The notes below the pieces were generated by a model. The model worked only from the letters and a program-made list of their open reading frames with translations, was not told the DNA's origin and did not search any database. 64,000 bases of DNA from Companilactobacillus keshanensis (lineage in GTDB: Bacteria; Bacillota; Bacilli; Lactobacillales; Lactobacillaceae). Position 1 is the stretch's first letter. Every line of letters begins with the position of its first letter. Where the stretch lies: the NCBI RefSeq assembly GCF_003946205.1, contig NZ_RHOS01000008.1, positions 1-64,000 of the forward strand, read 5' to 3'. Shown here piece after piece: positions 29,046-37,999 of this stretch. Both the position numbers and the translations under genes were made by a program.

Positions 29046-29410
29046 TTCGAAACATTCCTTACATTCTTGTTACTCATTTTTAAATTATGTTCTTTAGCAA
29101 ATGAAGACAGACTATCAAAGCTTGTCATTCCAGAAATTTCTTGTCGTAAATTAACATTCTCAGTACTTGTTTTGTTGATTTTAGATGTGATGTTATCTAA
29201 ATTATTTTGAGCTGCAGTCATAGAAACATTAATGCTGACTAATGCCACCATTAATGACAATACTAAAGCACCTAAACAAATCAATAAACTGATCTCAAGT
29301 TTAGATACGGCCACACGACCTGATATTTTAGGAGTTTCAACTGCTTTTGTTTGTGGTTGAACCTCTTCATAGTTTTGTAGATTTCTAGCTGTACTCTCTC
29401 TCATTTTCAA
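29042..29410 (-). CDS. ftsL: Cell division protein FtsL
   Basis: FtsL is a small bitopic protein that forms a complex with DivIB and DivIC and activates septal synthesis. The 122 residues have a cytoplasmic part (1-48), one membrane helix (about 52-73; LLICLGALVLSLMVALVSINV), and an external coiled coil with a leucine-zipper-like pattern ending in a short basic tail. Sequence similarity in this family is low; the call relies on topology and on the fixed place between rsmH and pbpB. Confidence 0.9.
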   Translation of the reverse strand: MKMRESTARNLQNYEEVQPQTKAVETPKISGRVAVSKLEISLLICLGALVLSLMVALVSINVSMTAAQNNLDNITSKINKTSTENVNLRQEISGMTSFDSLSSFAKEHNLKMSNKNVRNVSK

Positions 29411-29419
29411 TTCTCCAAT

Positions 29420-30367
29420 TTAAATCTTTTCTACGACTCGCAGCTTGGCACTATGTGCCCTATTATTTTCATCTAATTCATTTTCATTTGGTAAAATTGG
29501 TTTTCTAGTAATCATTTTTAATTCAGGCTTTAAGTAATCTGGAATAACTGGCAAGCCTTGTGGTACATCAATTTGTGATTTTTCTTTAAAAATATGTTTT
29601 ACAATTCGATCTTCTTTAGATTGGAACGTTATTACGCTAATTCGACCTTTAGGAGCCAATAAATCGATTGCTTGTTCAAGCGATCTTTCTAGTGAACCCA
29701 ATTCATCATTTACCGCGATTCGAATGGCCTGAAAAACTCTTTTAGCGGGATGTCCACCAGTTCGTCTTCTTGCGGCCGGAATTGCATTTTTTATGATATC
29801 TGCCAATTCCAAAGTCGAAGTTATTCGATGATCCTCTCTAATTCTTTCAATCGAACGAGCAATTTGTTTCGAAAACTTTTCATCACTATATTTATAAAAA
29901 ATGCTGACCAAATCACTGTAATCCCAGTCATTGACAATCTTTTCAGCATCAAGATTCTGACGCTGATCCATTCGCATATCTAAACGAGCTTCTTTTTTAT
30001 AAGAGAAGCCTCTTTGAGCATCATCAAATTGAGGTGAAGAAACACCTAAGTCATATACGACACCGTCAACAGCTGTAACATTCAACTTATTTAAACTTTC
30101 CTTCATATCCTCAAAATTACTACGAATTAAAGTTAGTTGATTGCTGCCGATGACATCACTATTTTTCAATTGTTCTCCGACCTCAATAGCAGCTTCATCT
30201 CGATCAAATGCATATACATGGCTATTATTTATGCGACTTAATAACTCAGTCGTATGACCACCACGCCCAAAAGTTGCATCAACGTAGATACAATTATCAC
30301 GAGGATTAACTTGTTCAATTGTTTCTTTTAGTAAAACTGTCTTATGTTTAAATTCTTTAGAAGTCAA
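29420..30367 (-). CDS. rsmH: RsmH, 16S rRNA (cytosine-1402-N4)-methyltransferase
   Basis: RsmH (MraW) uses SAM to methylate C1402 of 16S rRNA near the decoding site. The 315 residues contain [13 protein letters not shown], the SAM-binding [14 protein letters not shown], the [18 protein letters not shown] motif and [23 protein letters not shown], all typical. It overlaps the mraZ end by 11 bp and precedes ftsL by 9 bp. Confidence 0.98.
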   Translation of the reverse strand: MTSKEFKHKTVLLKETIEQVNPRDNCIYVDATFGRGGHTTELLSRINNSHVYAFDRDEAAIEVGEQLKNSDVIGSNQLTLIRSNFEDMKESLNKLNVTAVDGVVYDLGVSSPQFDDAQRGFSYKKEARLDMRMDQRQNLDAEKIVNDWDYSDLVSIFYKYSDEKFSKQIARSIERIREDHRITSTLELADIIKNAIPAARRRTGGHPAKRVFQAIRIAVNDELGSLERSLEQAIDLLAPKGRISVITFQSKEDRIVKHIFKEKSQIDVPQGLPVIPDYLKPELKMITRKPILPNENELDENNRAHSAKLRVVEKI

Positions 30368-30788
30368 AATCCGTCATTTTCTCCGATATCTCTTCAAAAT
30401 TATCCTCAGCTTCTTTGCTGAAATCATTCCATCGTTTTTCATCCCAAATTTCAATTCGATCAGAAACACCGATTATTACACAATTCTTTTCTAATTTAGA
30501 AAAATTTATCAATGGTGCTGAAATATTAATTCTTCCCTGTTTATCAAACTCAACTTCAGTAGCAGCCGAATAGAAAAACCTAGTAAAAGAACGTGCATCC
30601 TTTTTTGTTAAAGGCAATTTGTCTAATTGAGCTTCCAATTTATCCCATTGAGCAAGAGGATATCCAAATAAGCAACCATCCATACCACGTGTAATGACAA
30701 AGCTTGTACCCATTTCTTTCCGAAATTTAGCAGGCACGATGATTCGGCCTTTACTGTCAATCGTGTGGTGAAATTCGCCCATGAACAT
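30357..30788 (-). CDS. mraZ: Transcriptional regulator MraZ
   Basis: MraZ is a ring-forming AbrB/SpoVT-like DNA-binding protein that controls the division cluster it heads. The 143 residues start [22 protein letters not shown] and include a second copy of the fold ([18 protein letters not shown]). I choose the ATG at 30788 because GAGG ends 8 bp before it; a GTG at 30797 would sit inside that ribosome site. The expected MraZ target is a set of GTGGG-type repeats; a TGTGGGGAAT stretch lies on the minus strand upstream (about 30830-30840), suggestive only. Confidence 0.96.
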   Translation of the reverse strand: MFMGEFHHTIDSKGRIIVPAKFRKEMGTSFVITRGMDGCLFGYPLAQWDKLEAQLDKLPLTKKDARSFTRFFYSAATEVEFDKQGRINISAPLINFSKLEKNCVIIGVSDRIEIWDEKRWNDFSKEAEDNFEEISEKMTDFDF

Positions 30789-30877
30789 CCCAGTCACCTC
30801 AATTCTTTAACACCTCTTAATTTACCACAATTCCCCACAATTAACCACTTGTTATTAAACATTGGTATTGACAAATT

Positions 30878-30931
30878 AAAAAAACTCTCGATTCGTTGAT
30901 AATACGTAGTTACCAACGGTGGGAGTTTTTT
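30878..30931. terminator. Terminator-like hairpin in the divergent mraZ/DUF4044 spacer
   Basis: Arms AAAAAACTCTCG..CGTTG and CAACG..GGTGGGAGTTTTTT form a long stem with a 15-base loop and T runs in both directions. It is not downstream of any gene I can see, because the flanking genes diverge. It may attenuate a leader transcript of mraZ or of the micro-ORF, or end an unseen small RNA. Confidence 0.6.
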
Positions 30932-31022
30932 GGAGTTTAGTTATCCATATGATTTAAGTTGCAATAAATGATCGAGTGAAGTAGTATTTCATTATATGAA
31001 ATCAGATTAGGTGGTGGAAGTT

Positions 31023-31142
31023 TTGAACGACGAAAAAAAGCCTAAAAGTACTTTAACTAAAATAATTCAAGTTGTTGTTTGGTTAATGATCTTAGTTACC
31101 ATCGGCGGAGTTGTCCTCGGATCTCTCATGAGTTTCATTTAA
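31023..31142 (+). CDS. DUF4044 family small membrane protein (39 residues)
   Basis: This short plus-strand gene encodes 39 residues: a charged start NDEKKPKSTLTK and one hydrophobic helix IIQVVVWLMILVTIGGVVLG. It fits my memory of the DUF4044 family, single-helix proteins often located next to mraZ in lactobacilli. The preferred start is TTG at 31023 after GGTGGTGGAAG; in-frame GTG codons at 31011 and 31014 are alternatives. A clear terminator follows its stop by 8 bp, so it is an independent transcription unit. Function unknown. Confidence 0.75.
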   Translation: MNDEKKPKSTLTKIIQVVVWLMILVTIGGVVLGSLMSFI

Positions 31143-31150
31143 AACAAATA

Positions 31151-31186
31151 AAAACCAGAAGCCATTGGCCTCTGGTTTATTTTTTT
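31151..31186. terminator. Bidirectional intrinsic terminator
   Basis: CCAGAAGCC and GGCCTCTGG pair around a 3-base loop, flanked by A and T runs. It serves the rightward DUF4044 gene and the leftward thiT gene, whose stop is at 31187. Confidence 0.85.
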
Positions 31187-31774
31187 CTATTCTTTAACAA
31201 TAATAAAACGTTTGAGGACCCGATTCAAAACTACTAATAGAACTAATAGCATGATCATATTGGCAATAAAACTGCCACCATTAATAACTAATGAATAGAT
31301 CCATGGATTCATAGTCTTTGGTGCATATGCTCCCCAGTAAATACCACCAGCCAAAAAATGCAGGAAGTATTTGACTAAAAATCCTAAAGCCGAATAAAGA
31401 ATTATCAATCCCAGCGGATTTTTGCCAGATTGAATGCGGTTCTTAACTTGAACACTTCCCAATCCAACTAATCCAACAGCTGCAAATGCTAGAGGATATT
31501 CAACTAATCCTTGTAATGGATTTAAAAATCCACCACTACTGAATCCCTTTAAGATCAAATCTAGGATTCCCCAAACCAAACCGGCAGTTAGTCCTGGCTT
31601 AACACCTCTTCTTAACGCGTAGATTGCCATGGGAATAAGTCCATATTCCACTTGAATCGACGAAACACCTAAATCGTGAGGTACAAATGATAGCGCTTGA
31701 GCTGCAGCGACGATAATGGCCCCTTCAGTTAAAACAACTAAACTATTATTTCTAGTTGCAATATTTTTTTGCAT
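31187..31774 (-). CDS. thiT: Thiamine ECF transporter S component ThiT
   Basis: ThiT is the substrate-binding membrane subunit of an energy-coupling factor transporter for thiamine; it works with a shared EcfAA'T module encoded elsewhere. The 195 residues have about six helices and the family-typical LVVLTEGAIIVAAAQAL start and GLVEYPLAF segment. I place the start at the ATG at 31774 (MQKNIATRNN) because a longer reading to 31825 would be translated from the terminator of the TPP riboswitch. The GGGAG ribosome site lies in the 3' arm of that terminator. Confidence 0.93.
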   Translation of the reverse strand: MQKNIATRNNSLVVLTEGAIIVAAAQALSFVPHDLGVSSIQVEYGLIPMAIYALRRGVKPGLTAGLVWGILDLILKGFSSGGFLNPLQGLVEYPLAFAAVGLVGLGSVQVKNRIQSGKNPLGLIILYSALGFLVKYFLHFLAGGIYWGAYAPKTMNPWIYSLVINGGSFIANMIMLLVLLVVLNRVLKRFIIVKE

Positions 31775-31922
31775 ATAAAAAGACTCCCTTATAATATTTG
31801 CCATCACAAGAGAGTCCAACTGCATCCAGTGTCCCTAACACAATCCCTACGCATGTATTAACATAACAGGTTTAAAGGGTCTGAATTCCAATTCACTCTC
31901 AGCCAAATGGCTCCCCTTGTGT
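31775..31922 (-). ncRNA. TPP (THI-box) riboswitch with terminator
   Basis: On the minus strand the aptamer (31838-31922) is closed by ACACAA/TTGTGT and shows GGGGAGCC, the hallmark GGCTGAGAG, GACCCTT, AACCTG, and GCGTAGGGA. A terminator stem GACTCTCTT/AAGGGAGTC with a T run follows at 31773-31816. Thiamine pyrophosphate binding would favour the terminator and shut off thiT. The GGGAG of the terminator is also the likely thiT ribosome site, so translation may be masked too. Confidence 0.95.
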
Positions 31923-31953
31923 TGACTATTTATATAAAGACACTATAGCACAT

Positions 31954-32754
31954 TTAATTGTTACGTCCAAAAATACGACCTAAAAATCCAGTCTTTTTCG
32001 TTTCACTTAAAATATCCAATGGAATATTCTCACCTAGCATTCGATGAGCTATATTTCGATAACTATGACCTGCATTACTCTTATCATCTAAAACAACCAT
32101 GTGACCGGAATTAGAAGCCGCAATGACTTCATCTTCATCAATAACTATTCCTAGCAAAGGAATACCCAAATGATTAACAATATCGTCAATTTTCATTGAC
32201 GTACCATTGTTGATCATATTTTTTCTAACACGATTTATGATCAGATGTGGCGTAATCGGCATACTCATATTTTCCAGTATCCCTACAACACGATCCGCAT
32301 CACTAACGGAAGCAATTTCAGGATTAGTTACCACCAATGCACCATCGGCAACCGTCACGGCATTTTGGAATCCATATTCGATACCGGCCGGACAATCAAT
32401 CATTACAAAATCAAATCTTTGTTTCAAATAACTAATGATACTTTCCAAAGATGTTTGATCCAAGGCATATTTATCAGTGAATTGTGATGCTGCCAATAAA
32501 TACAAATTATCTTCAAATTTAGGATCACGAACTAAAGCTTGAGATAGTACTACTCGACCTTGCGCAACATCAACGATGTCATAGACCACACGATTGGTCA
32601 ATCCCAAAACTGAATCCAAATTACGCAAGCCAATATCTAGATCGACCATACAAACCTTTTTACCAAGGCTTGCTAAGACGGTACTTATATTGGCGGTTGT
32701 GGTAGTTTTCCCAACTCCACCTTTACCGGAAGTTATAACAATCGATATCCCCAT
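31954..32754 (-). CDS. minD: Septum site-determining protein MinD
   Basis: MinD is a ParA-type ATPase that binds the membrane and recruits MinC to block division at wrong sites. The 266 residues have the deviant Walker A SGKGGVGKTTTTANI, VDLDIGLRNLDSVLGL (switch I region), the DCPAGIEYGF motif, and a C-terminal amphipathic membrane-targeting helix ending KTGFLGRIFGRNN. It follows minC by 2 bp and ends the mre-min operon. No MinE gene is visible, as expected for Gram-positives; DivIVA is the likely topological cue. Confidence 0.97.
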   Translation of the reverse strand: MGISIVITSGKGGVGKTTTTANISTVLASLGKKVCMVDLDIGLRNLDSVLGLTNRVVYDIVDVAQGRVVLSQALVRDPKFEDNLYLLAASQFTDKYALDQTSLESIISYLKQRFDFVMIDCPAGIEYGFQNAVTVADGALVVTNPEIASVSDADRVVGILENMSMPITPHLIINRVRKNMINNGTSMKIDDIVNHLGIPLLGIVIDEDEVIAASNSGHMVVLDDKSNAGHSYRNIAHRMLGENIPLDILSETKKTGFLGRIFGRNN

Positions 32755-32756
32755 TA

Positions 32757-33419
32757 TTATACCGTTCTCTTTCTTGAATCTTTTATTATTTCCCGATAAT
32801 TTTGTATATCTTCAACGTTGATCGTATGAAGATCATCTAGATAAGCAAAACTATTATCTTTAAATTTATCAGCATTATCCTCAGTTGCGATCTCGATCAC
32901 ATCTGCAATTCTCAATTGAGCCGCTCCAATTAAATTGCCACAAATAGCAACACCAGTATTATCTGGATATCCTGCTTGAACGACGCCATGGACATCACCA
33001 ATAATAAATACTGAACCTGTAGCACTGATGTGTGCACCTTCATGCAAAGTACCCAAAAAAAGTAAATCACCATCATATTCAAGTTTTTGTCCACTACGAA
33101 CAATGCCCGCTTCAATATTCATCTGACTACTCTTGATCAAATTTTCAATCGATGATTTAGCCTCAACTTCAGAATCAATGCTCTTAATTTCTATTTCAGG
33201 ATATTCTGAAAACAAGGTTTTCAATTCTTTGACTTGTTCATCAGTCAACAAACGATTGCCTGTTTTGATAGTAACTTGAATAACTTCTTCTTCAGAAGAT
33301 CCAACATTTTGATTAGCAATTAATTTTTTTAATTCTTTTAAAGAATTGCTAAAATTGCCCTGATCACTAATGATCATGACATAACCGTCTTTACTCCCTT
33401 TAAGAGTAACGTCACTCAT
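32757..33419 (-). CDS. minC: Septum site-determining protein MinC
   Basis: MinC inhibits FtsZ assembly when recruited by MinD. The 220 residues have an N-terminal FtsZ-inhibiting domain (1-100) and a C-terminal right-handed beta-helix (about 105-205; GDLLFLGTLHEGAHISATG, GDVHGVVQAGYP) for MinD binding and dimerisation. It overlaps the mreD stop by one base and precedes minD by 2 bp. Its place after mreBCD is the usual Firmicutes order. Confidence 0.95.
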   Translation of the reverse strand: MSDVTLKGSKDGYVMIISDQGNFSNSLKELKKLIANQNVGSSEEEVIQVTIKTGNRLLTDEQVKELKTLFSEYPEIEIKSIDSEVEAKSSIENLIKSSQMNIEAGIVRSGQKLEYDGDLLFLGTLHEGAHISATGSVFIIGDVHGVVQAGYPDNTGVAICGNLIGAAQLRIADVIEIATEDNADKFKDNSFAYLDDLHTINVEDIQNYREIIKDSRKRTV

Positions 33420-33958
33420 TACTTATCCCTCCTGTATTTGACCAGCCAATCACTCAAATTAGCTAACGGAATATAAAGTATGAAAAATACGATCATATTC
33501 CACAACAAAGTGGGTCCCAAGGTAAATGTAATGAAGTCCATTGTGTCCACTTTTGTTTGTTGTAACAATCTTTCCAAGATATAAATTCCTGATTGCATGA
33601 AAGTCAAAGCTAGGAAATAAATTGAGATCTCATATCCCATATTGGCTTTAACAAACAAGAACTTATAGTGATCAACACCTACCATTGCTAATGGCAGTAA
33701 GACTGTATACAACCCAATCATTCCAAAGTAATACGAATCATAGATCAATCCAAAGACTATCCCATATGTAATTAGCTGTCTACGATCACTAATTCTCATT
33801 GAGAGCATGACTAGAACCATTAGCATCAATTGGGGAATAAACATAACTTCGCCAGTATTCATGTTATTTAGAAAAGCCCACTTCATTAGACCATCTAAAT
33901 AAAGTGCTAATAGTATAAAAATGACCTGACCTGTAATTTTACGTGTCTTGACATCCAT
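33419..33958 (-). CDS. mreD: Rod shape-determining protein MreD
   Basis: MreD is a polytopic membrane protein of the elongasome that links MreC with peptidoglycan synthases. The 179 residues are mostly hydrophobic with five to six helices and the GLIYDSYYFGMIGLYT segment typical of MreD. It overlaps mreC and minC by one base each, so translation is coupled through the operon. MreD families are weakly conserved; identity rests on hydropathy plus position. Confidence 0.93.
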   Translation of the reverse strand: MDVKTRKITGQVIFILLALYLDGLMKWAFLNNMNTGEVMFIPQLMLMVLVMLSMRISDRRQLITYGIVFGLIYDSYYFGMIGLYTVLLPLAMVGVDHYKFLFVKANMGYEISIYFLALTFMQSGIYILERLLQQTKVDTMDFITFTLGPTLLWNMIVFFILYIPLANLSDWLVKYRRDK

Positions 33959-34818
33959 TATTTTTCACCACTCACCGATGACTTAATAACAGTTACAACT
34001 GTAAAGTTCCTCAACTCAGCTGCAGGAGTAATGTAGACGGAATTAGTCATTCCATAGTTATCTTTCTTAATTGCATTAACTTTACCAATGTAAAGTCCTC
34101 TAGGTGTAAGACCACCTAAACCAGATGTAATAACCTTCTGACCCTTTTTAACATCCTTAGTTGAAGTAACGTTTTCCATTACTAAGTCTCCGGAATCACT
34201 ATCATATTTACTTACGATACCAGTAATATTCTTATTATCGCCTTGAATTTCAGAAGCAAATTTGTCATTCAATTCATTATCAGTTGAAATCAATTCAACT
34301 TTAGAACTAACTTTATTGACTTCAATAATGCGACCGATCAAACCTTTACCAGACATTACAGGCATATTTTTCTTCAAACCGCTTGTTTGTCCGCGATTAA
34401 TTGTTAAGTAGCTTTGCCAGCTACTAGGAGAGCGCGACAATACGGATGCATTAACAAAAGTATAATCAGTCAATGTAGCATTTAATTTTAACTCATCTTT
34501 TAATTTCTTATTTTCCTCTTGAACTACTTTCAGCTTAGCTTGATTTTGAGCCAATTCGCCAATTTTTGACTTCAATCGACGATTTTCAGTATATGTATTA
34601 TATAAATCTGAAAATTCTGATGAAGCATTCTTAACAGCATTAGTGGGATAGGCAAATATACCTCCAACAATGCTAACAGTGTCATTACCAACCTGCTGTA
34701 CAACAGGAGGAGTACTCTTTTTATCCTTAATATTGACCGACACGGCCAATAGTCCGAAGGTCACGATAATGATCAACATTAGAATAATTAACTTTTTATT
34801 TGAAAAAAACTTTTGCAT
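33958..34818 (-). CDS. mreC: Rod shape-determining protein MreC
   Basis: MreC is a bitopic elongasome scaffold in the extracytoplasmic space. The 286 residues have a membrane helix at 11-27, an external coiled coil (about 68-105; ENRRLKSKIGELAQNQ), and two beta-rich domains (about 115-275) with GLIGRIIEVNKVSSKVELI and GQKVITSGLGGLTPRGLYIG. A terminator-like hairpin lies between the mreB stop and this gene, so mreC and downstream genes may be transcribed less than mreB. Confidence 0.95.
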   Translation of the reverse strand: MQKFFSNKKLIILMLIIIVTFGLLAVSVNIKDKKSTPPVVQQVGNDTVSIVGGIFAYPTNAVKNASSEFSDLYNTYTENRRLKSKIGELAQNQAKLKVVQEENKKLKDELKLNATLTDYTFVNASVLSRSPSSWQSYLTINRGQTSGLKKNMPVMSGKGLIGRIIEVNKVSSKVELISTDNELNDKFASEIQGDNKNITGIVSKYDSDSGDLVMENVTSTKDVKKGQKVITSGLGGLTPRGLYIGKVNAIKKDNYGMTNSVYITPAAELRNFTVVTVIKSSVSGEK

Positions 34819-34841
34819 TGCTTCCTCCTACTTGAACAAAT

Positions 34842-34863
34842 AAAAAAAACGGGATTAACCCGC
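34842..34863 (-). terminator. Terminator-like hairpin between mreB and mreC
   Basis: GCGGG and CCCGT enclose a TTAAT loop and are followed by T8 on the minus strand, directly after the mreB stop codon. Because mreC follows only 24 bp later with its own CTTCCTCC-complement ribosome site, it probably reduces rather than ends transcription. Confidence 0.7.
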
Positions 34864-35865
34864 TTATTTTTGTCGACGCATTACATCGATATTTTTAAGA
34901 GACTCCCCAGTACCGATGGCTACACAATCTAGTGGGTCTTGAGCAATGAATACGGGTACTCCAGTTGCTTCAGAAATAACCTCTGGTAAATGATGTAATA
35001 AAGCACCACCACCAGTAAGTACGATACCATGATCAATTACATCTGCAGCAATTTCAGGAGAAGTTTCTTCAAGTGTTTCTTTAATAGTTTCAATGATTTC
35101 TTGAACATCTTCATGGATAGCTGTAGCAATGTCTTCACCGGTTAGTTGAATTGTCTTTGGAAGACCTGTAACTAAATCTCGACCGCGAATTTGCATTGAT
35201 TCAATTTCTTTTGCCTTTTCGATTGAAGCAGAGCCAATTTGAATCTTAACGTCTTCAGCAGTTCTCTCACCAATTTGTAAGTTAAAGTTAGTCTTGATAA
35301 ATGATGAAATAGATTCATCAAATTTATCACCGGCAACTCTAATTGAAAGTGATGAAACAATTCCGCCTAAAGAAATAGTAGCAACATCAGTAGTACCACC
35401 ACCAATATCAACAACCATATTACCAGTAGGGTCCATAACGGGGAGACCGGCACCGATTGCCGCTGCAAATGGTTCTTCAATTACGTATGCTTCACGAGCC
35501 CCAGCATGTTGTGTTGCTTCAATAACAGCACGCTTTTCAACTTCAGTAACACCACTTGGAACACAAACCATGACTGATGGTTTTGAGTTGCCGGCTGTTT
35601 TTTCAATGAAATATTTCATCATAGCTGCAGTTGTATCATAGTCAGCAATAACTCCGTCACGCATAGGACGAATAGCTGAAATACTTCCGGGTGTACGACC
35701 AATCATTTCACGGGCATCGGAACCAACGGCAACGATTTCTCCAGTGTTGTTATTCTTTGCTACAACTGATGGTTCATTAAGGGCAATTCCCTTACCTTCT
35801 ACATAGACAAGTGTATTCGCAGTCCCTAAGTCTATACCAAGTTTTTTTGATCCAATACCAAACAA
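34864..35865 (-). CDS. mreB: Rod shape-determining protein MreB
   Basis: MreB is a bacterial actin that guides sidewall peptidoglycan synthesis. The 333 residues show the phosphate-1 loop [14 protein letters not shown], the phosphate-2 loop [14 protein letters not shown], and [14 protein letters not shown] in the adenosine motif. It starts with TTG after AGGAGAG. A second actin paralogue (mbl) lies at 52093-53082. An extended -10 element (TGATATAAT, complement of about 35914-35922) lies about 50 bp upstream and may be the operon promoter. Confidence 0.97.
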   Translation of the reverse strand: MFGIGSKKLGIDLGTANTLVYVEGKGIALNEPSVVAKNNNTGEIVAVGSDAREMIGRTPGSISAIRPMRDGVIADYDTTAAMMKYFIEKTAGNSKPSVMVCVPSGVTEVEKRAVIEATQHAGAREAYVIEEPFAAAIGAGLPVMDPTGNMVVDIGGGTTDVATISLGGIVSSLSIRVAGDKFDESISSFIKTNFNLQIGERTAEDVKIQIGSASIEKAKEIESMQIRGRDLVTGLPKTIQLTGEDIATAIHEDVQEIIETIKETLEETSPEIAADVIDHGIVLTGGGALLHHLPEVISEATGVPVFIAQDPLDCVAIGTGESLKNIDVMRRQK

Positions 35866-35913
35866 TTTATATTCTCTCCTTTAAAGTACACACCACATTT
35901 TACGCTAAACAAA

Positions 35914-35922
35914 ATTATATCA
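35914..35922 (-). promoter_or_regulatory. Candidate extended -10 promoter of mreB
   Basis: On the minus strand TGATATAAT is a perfect TATAAT box with a TGn extension, in the AT-rich gap between radC and mreB. The -35 region is poor, which extended -10 promoters tolerate. Confidence 0.5.
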
Positions 35923-35959
35923 TATAAAAGGCCAATTTAAAGTAGCACCGTAACTTAAA

Positions 35960-36595
35960 CTAAATTAAATTAGACGACTTCATACTGAGATATGAATTTC
36001 TAGTTATAATCAAATGATCAACTAGACCAATACCAATTAACTGGCAACATTCATATAATCTCAAGGAAAAATCTTGATCATTTTTCGATGGCTTTAAACT
36101 GCCACTTGGATGATTATGTGCGATTACTATCCGTCGAGCTGAAACACTTAATGCATCTCGTATAATATCCCGAGGATGGACAGTAGCCGAATCAATCGTA
36201 CCAATAAACACGATTCTTTCCATAATAATATGATTACTATTATCTAGGTATACCGCAATTAATTTTTCTTGTGGTGAGCTTCCTATTTTTTTTATTAAAT
36301 GTTTCCCCAATATCGATAATTTCATTATCCGATCGGGTAATTTATCAGCTTTTAATTTACGATCGCCTAATTCTAAAGCAGCTAATACCTTACAGGCTTG
36401 TGCAATGCCAATTCCTTTGTTTTTCATTAACTGATTTAAATTTAATTGAAGGTCTTCTGATTGTGACAAAATCCCTCTAGCTAGCTGAAGAGCATTTTGT
36501 CCTTTAATACCATTACCTAAAATCACAGCAATTAGTTCTTCGGTTTTTAAAGATTTGATTCCGTGACTTGAAATTTTTTCTCTTAATTTTATCAT
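35960..36595 (-). CDS. radC: RadC/JAB-domain protein
   Basis: This 211-residue protein has an N-terminal helix-hairpin-helix part (about 1-75; KNKGIGIAQACKVLAALEL) and a C-terminal JAB/MPN metalloprotease-like fold (about 85-205) with the metal-binding motif AHNHPSGSLKPSKND. Despite the name, RadC proteins are not convincingly DNA repair enzymes, and their substrate is unknown. The gene sits between folC (11 bp upstream) and mreB, the common Firmicutes order. Confidence 0.93.
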   Translation of the reverse strand: MIKLREKISSHGIKSLKTEELIAVILGNGIKGQNALQLARGILSQSEDLQLNLNQLMKNKGIGIAQACKVLAALELGDRKLKADKLPDRIMKLSILGKHLIKKIGSSPQEKLIAVYLDNSNHIIMERIVFIGTIDSATVHPRDIIRDALSVSARRIVIAHNHPSGSLKPSKNDQDFSLRLYECCQLIGIGLVDHLIITRNSYLSMKSSNLI

Positions 36596-36606
36596 TGTAA
36601 CCTAAA

Positions 36607-37869
36607 TTACGAGAATAATTCCTCTAAATCGGAAACTAAGTAAAATGATCCGGTGACTAGTAAAATCTGCTGATCAGTCAAACCATTTTTCAATTTTTTT
36701 AACTCGCTTCGATAGTCTCGAACAAACTTTACATTATCATATGCCGAAAAGTCGTAATCAGTTACATCTGCCGAACGAGACATATCCAAGGTAGTTACAT
36801 AAACTTGTTGTACATTTCTTGATAAATAATTCAAAATATCTTTTCGATCTTTGTCACGCATACCAGCATACACTACAATTATATCTTTATTTGACCAATT
36901 TGATATTAAAGAATTGATTAAATTGTGAATTGCTGAAAAATTATGCGATCCATCAAGGATCATCAGCGGATTATTTTGAACAATTTGCATTCTTCCTAAA
37001 ATCAAATGTGTTTCAGAACTACTTTTAAGCAACTGAAGATCAATTTTTTCATGATGAATAGTCTGATAAATTATAAAAGACCGAATGGCAATGGCAATAT
37101 TCATTGCCGTTGTTTTCTCAAATCCTCGACATTTGATCTTTTTTATAGTTGTTTTTTCATCCAAATAATTAAATCGACTAATACTTTCATCCACTGTAAA
37201 TCCATCAATTTTGAAATTATGACCAAATTCAGACAGTAAACTGCCCTGTGATTTCGCTTTTTCTACTATAATATTGCGAATCTCTGGTTGCAAATATCCA
37301 GTTACGATCGGTTTATCTTTTTTGATTATCCCAGATTTTTCTTTGGCAATATCTTGAATCGTTGGTCCAATGATCTGTTCGTGGTCCAAATCGATCGACG
37401 TAATAATTGAAAGATCAGGTACGATCACATTAGTTTTGTCATGCTCTGCTCCAATGCCAACTTCAATAATAGCAACATCAACTTTCTTTTGAAAGTAGGT
37501 GAAGCCTAAAATAGTCACAAATTCAAATTCAGTTAAATCAATCGCATCAGTTACCTCTCGAACACGAGACACTAACTCAACTAATTCATCATCACTGATC
37601 ATTTGATGATTTATTTGAATTCTCTCATTAAATTTAGTAATAAAAGGAGAAGTAAACATCCCCACGCGTTTTCCCGTTGCTTCTAAAAGATTTACTAAAT
37701 AATTACAAGTACTTCCTTTGCCATTAGTTCCAGTCACATGAATAGTTGAATAACTATTTTGCGGATCACCCAGCTGTTTTAGTGCTTGTTTAATATTTTT
37801 TAGACTGTCTGTTCGATGAAATTTAGAAAAGGTATGGATATAGTCGATGGTTTCTTGATAATTTAACAC
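36607..37869 (-). CDS. folC: Folylpolyglutamate synthase / dihydrofolate synthase
   Basis: FolC adds glutamate to folates, retaining them in the cell. The 420 residues are Mur-ligase-like, with the ATP loop VTGTNGKGSTCNYL at about 45-58, the FTSPFITKFNERI folate/glutamate loop, GIGAEHDKTNVI, and ILDGSHNFSAI in the C-terminal domain. It starts with GTG after AGGGGGAG. It follows the valS terminator, so its transcription depends on read-through or on a promoter in the short gap. Confidence 0.95.
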   Translation of the reverse strand: MLNYQETIDYIHTFSKFHRTDSLKNIKQALKQLGDPQNSYSTIHVTGTNGKGSTCNYLVNLLEATGKRVGMFTSPFITKFNERIQINHQMISDDELVELVSRVREVTDAIDLTEFEFVTILGFTYFQKKVDVAIIEVGIGAEHDKTNVIVPDLSIITSIDLDHEQIIGPTIQDIAKEKSGIIKKDKPIVTGYLQPEIRNIIVEKAKSQGSLLSEFGHNFKIDGFTVDESISRFNYLDEKTTIKKIKCRGFEKTTAMNIAIAIRSFIIYQTIHHEKIDLQLLKSSSETHLILGRMQIVQNNPLMILDGSHNFSAIHNLINSLISNWSNKDIIVVYAGMRDKDRKDILNYLSRNVQQVYVTTLDMSRSADVTDYDFSAYDNVKFVRDYRSELKKLKNGLTDQQILLVTGSFYLVSDLEELFS

Positions 37870-37893
37870 GAGATAACTCCCCCTAATATAATG

Positions 37894-37934
37894 AAAAAGT
37901 CGTTATTTGCTTAAAGGCAAACAACGACTTTTTT
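37894..37934 (-). terminator. Intrinsic terminator after valS
   Basis: Arms AAAAGTCGTTATTTGC and GCAAACAACGACTTTT form a long stem. On the minus strand the 3' arm ends in a T run. It lies 66 bp after the valS stop and ends that transcript. Confidence 0.85.
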
Positions 37935-37999
37935 GTAGTCAAATAGAGATCGACCGCAAACTAACAATTCGTCAATTTGTCACATTCCCCATTATAAAA

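Noticed and set aside
31775-31825. N-terminal extension of ThiT by 17 residues
   Set aside because: It would be coded by the riboswitch terminator; the ATG at 31774 has a ribosome site and a normal family start.
35294-35641. Plus-strand open frame of 115 codons opposite mreB
   Set aside because: Antisense to a highly conserved gene and without a start signal.
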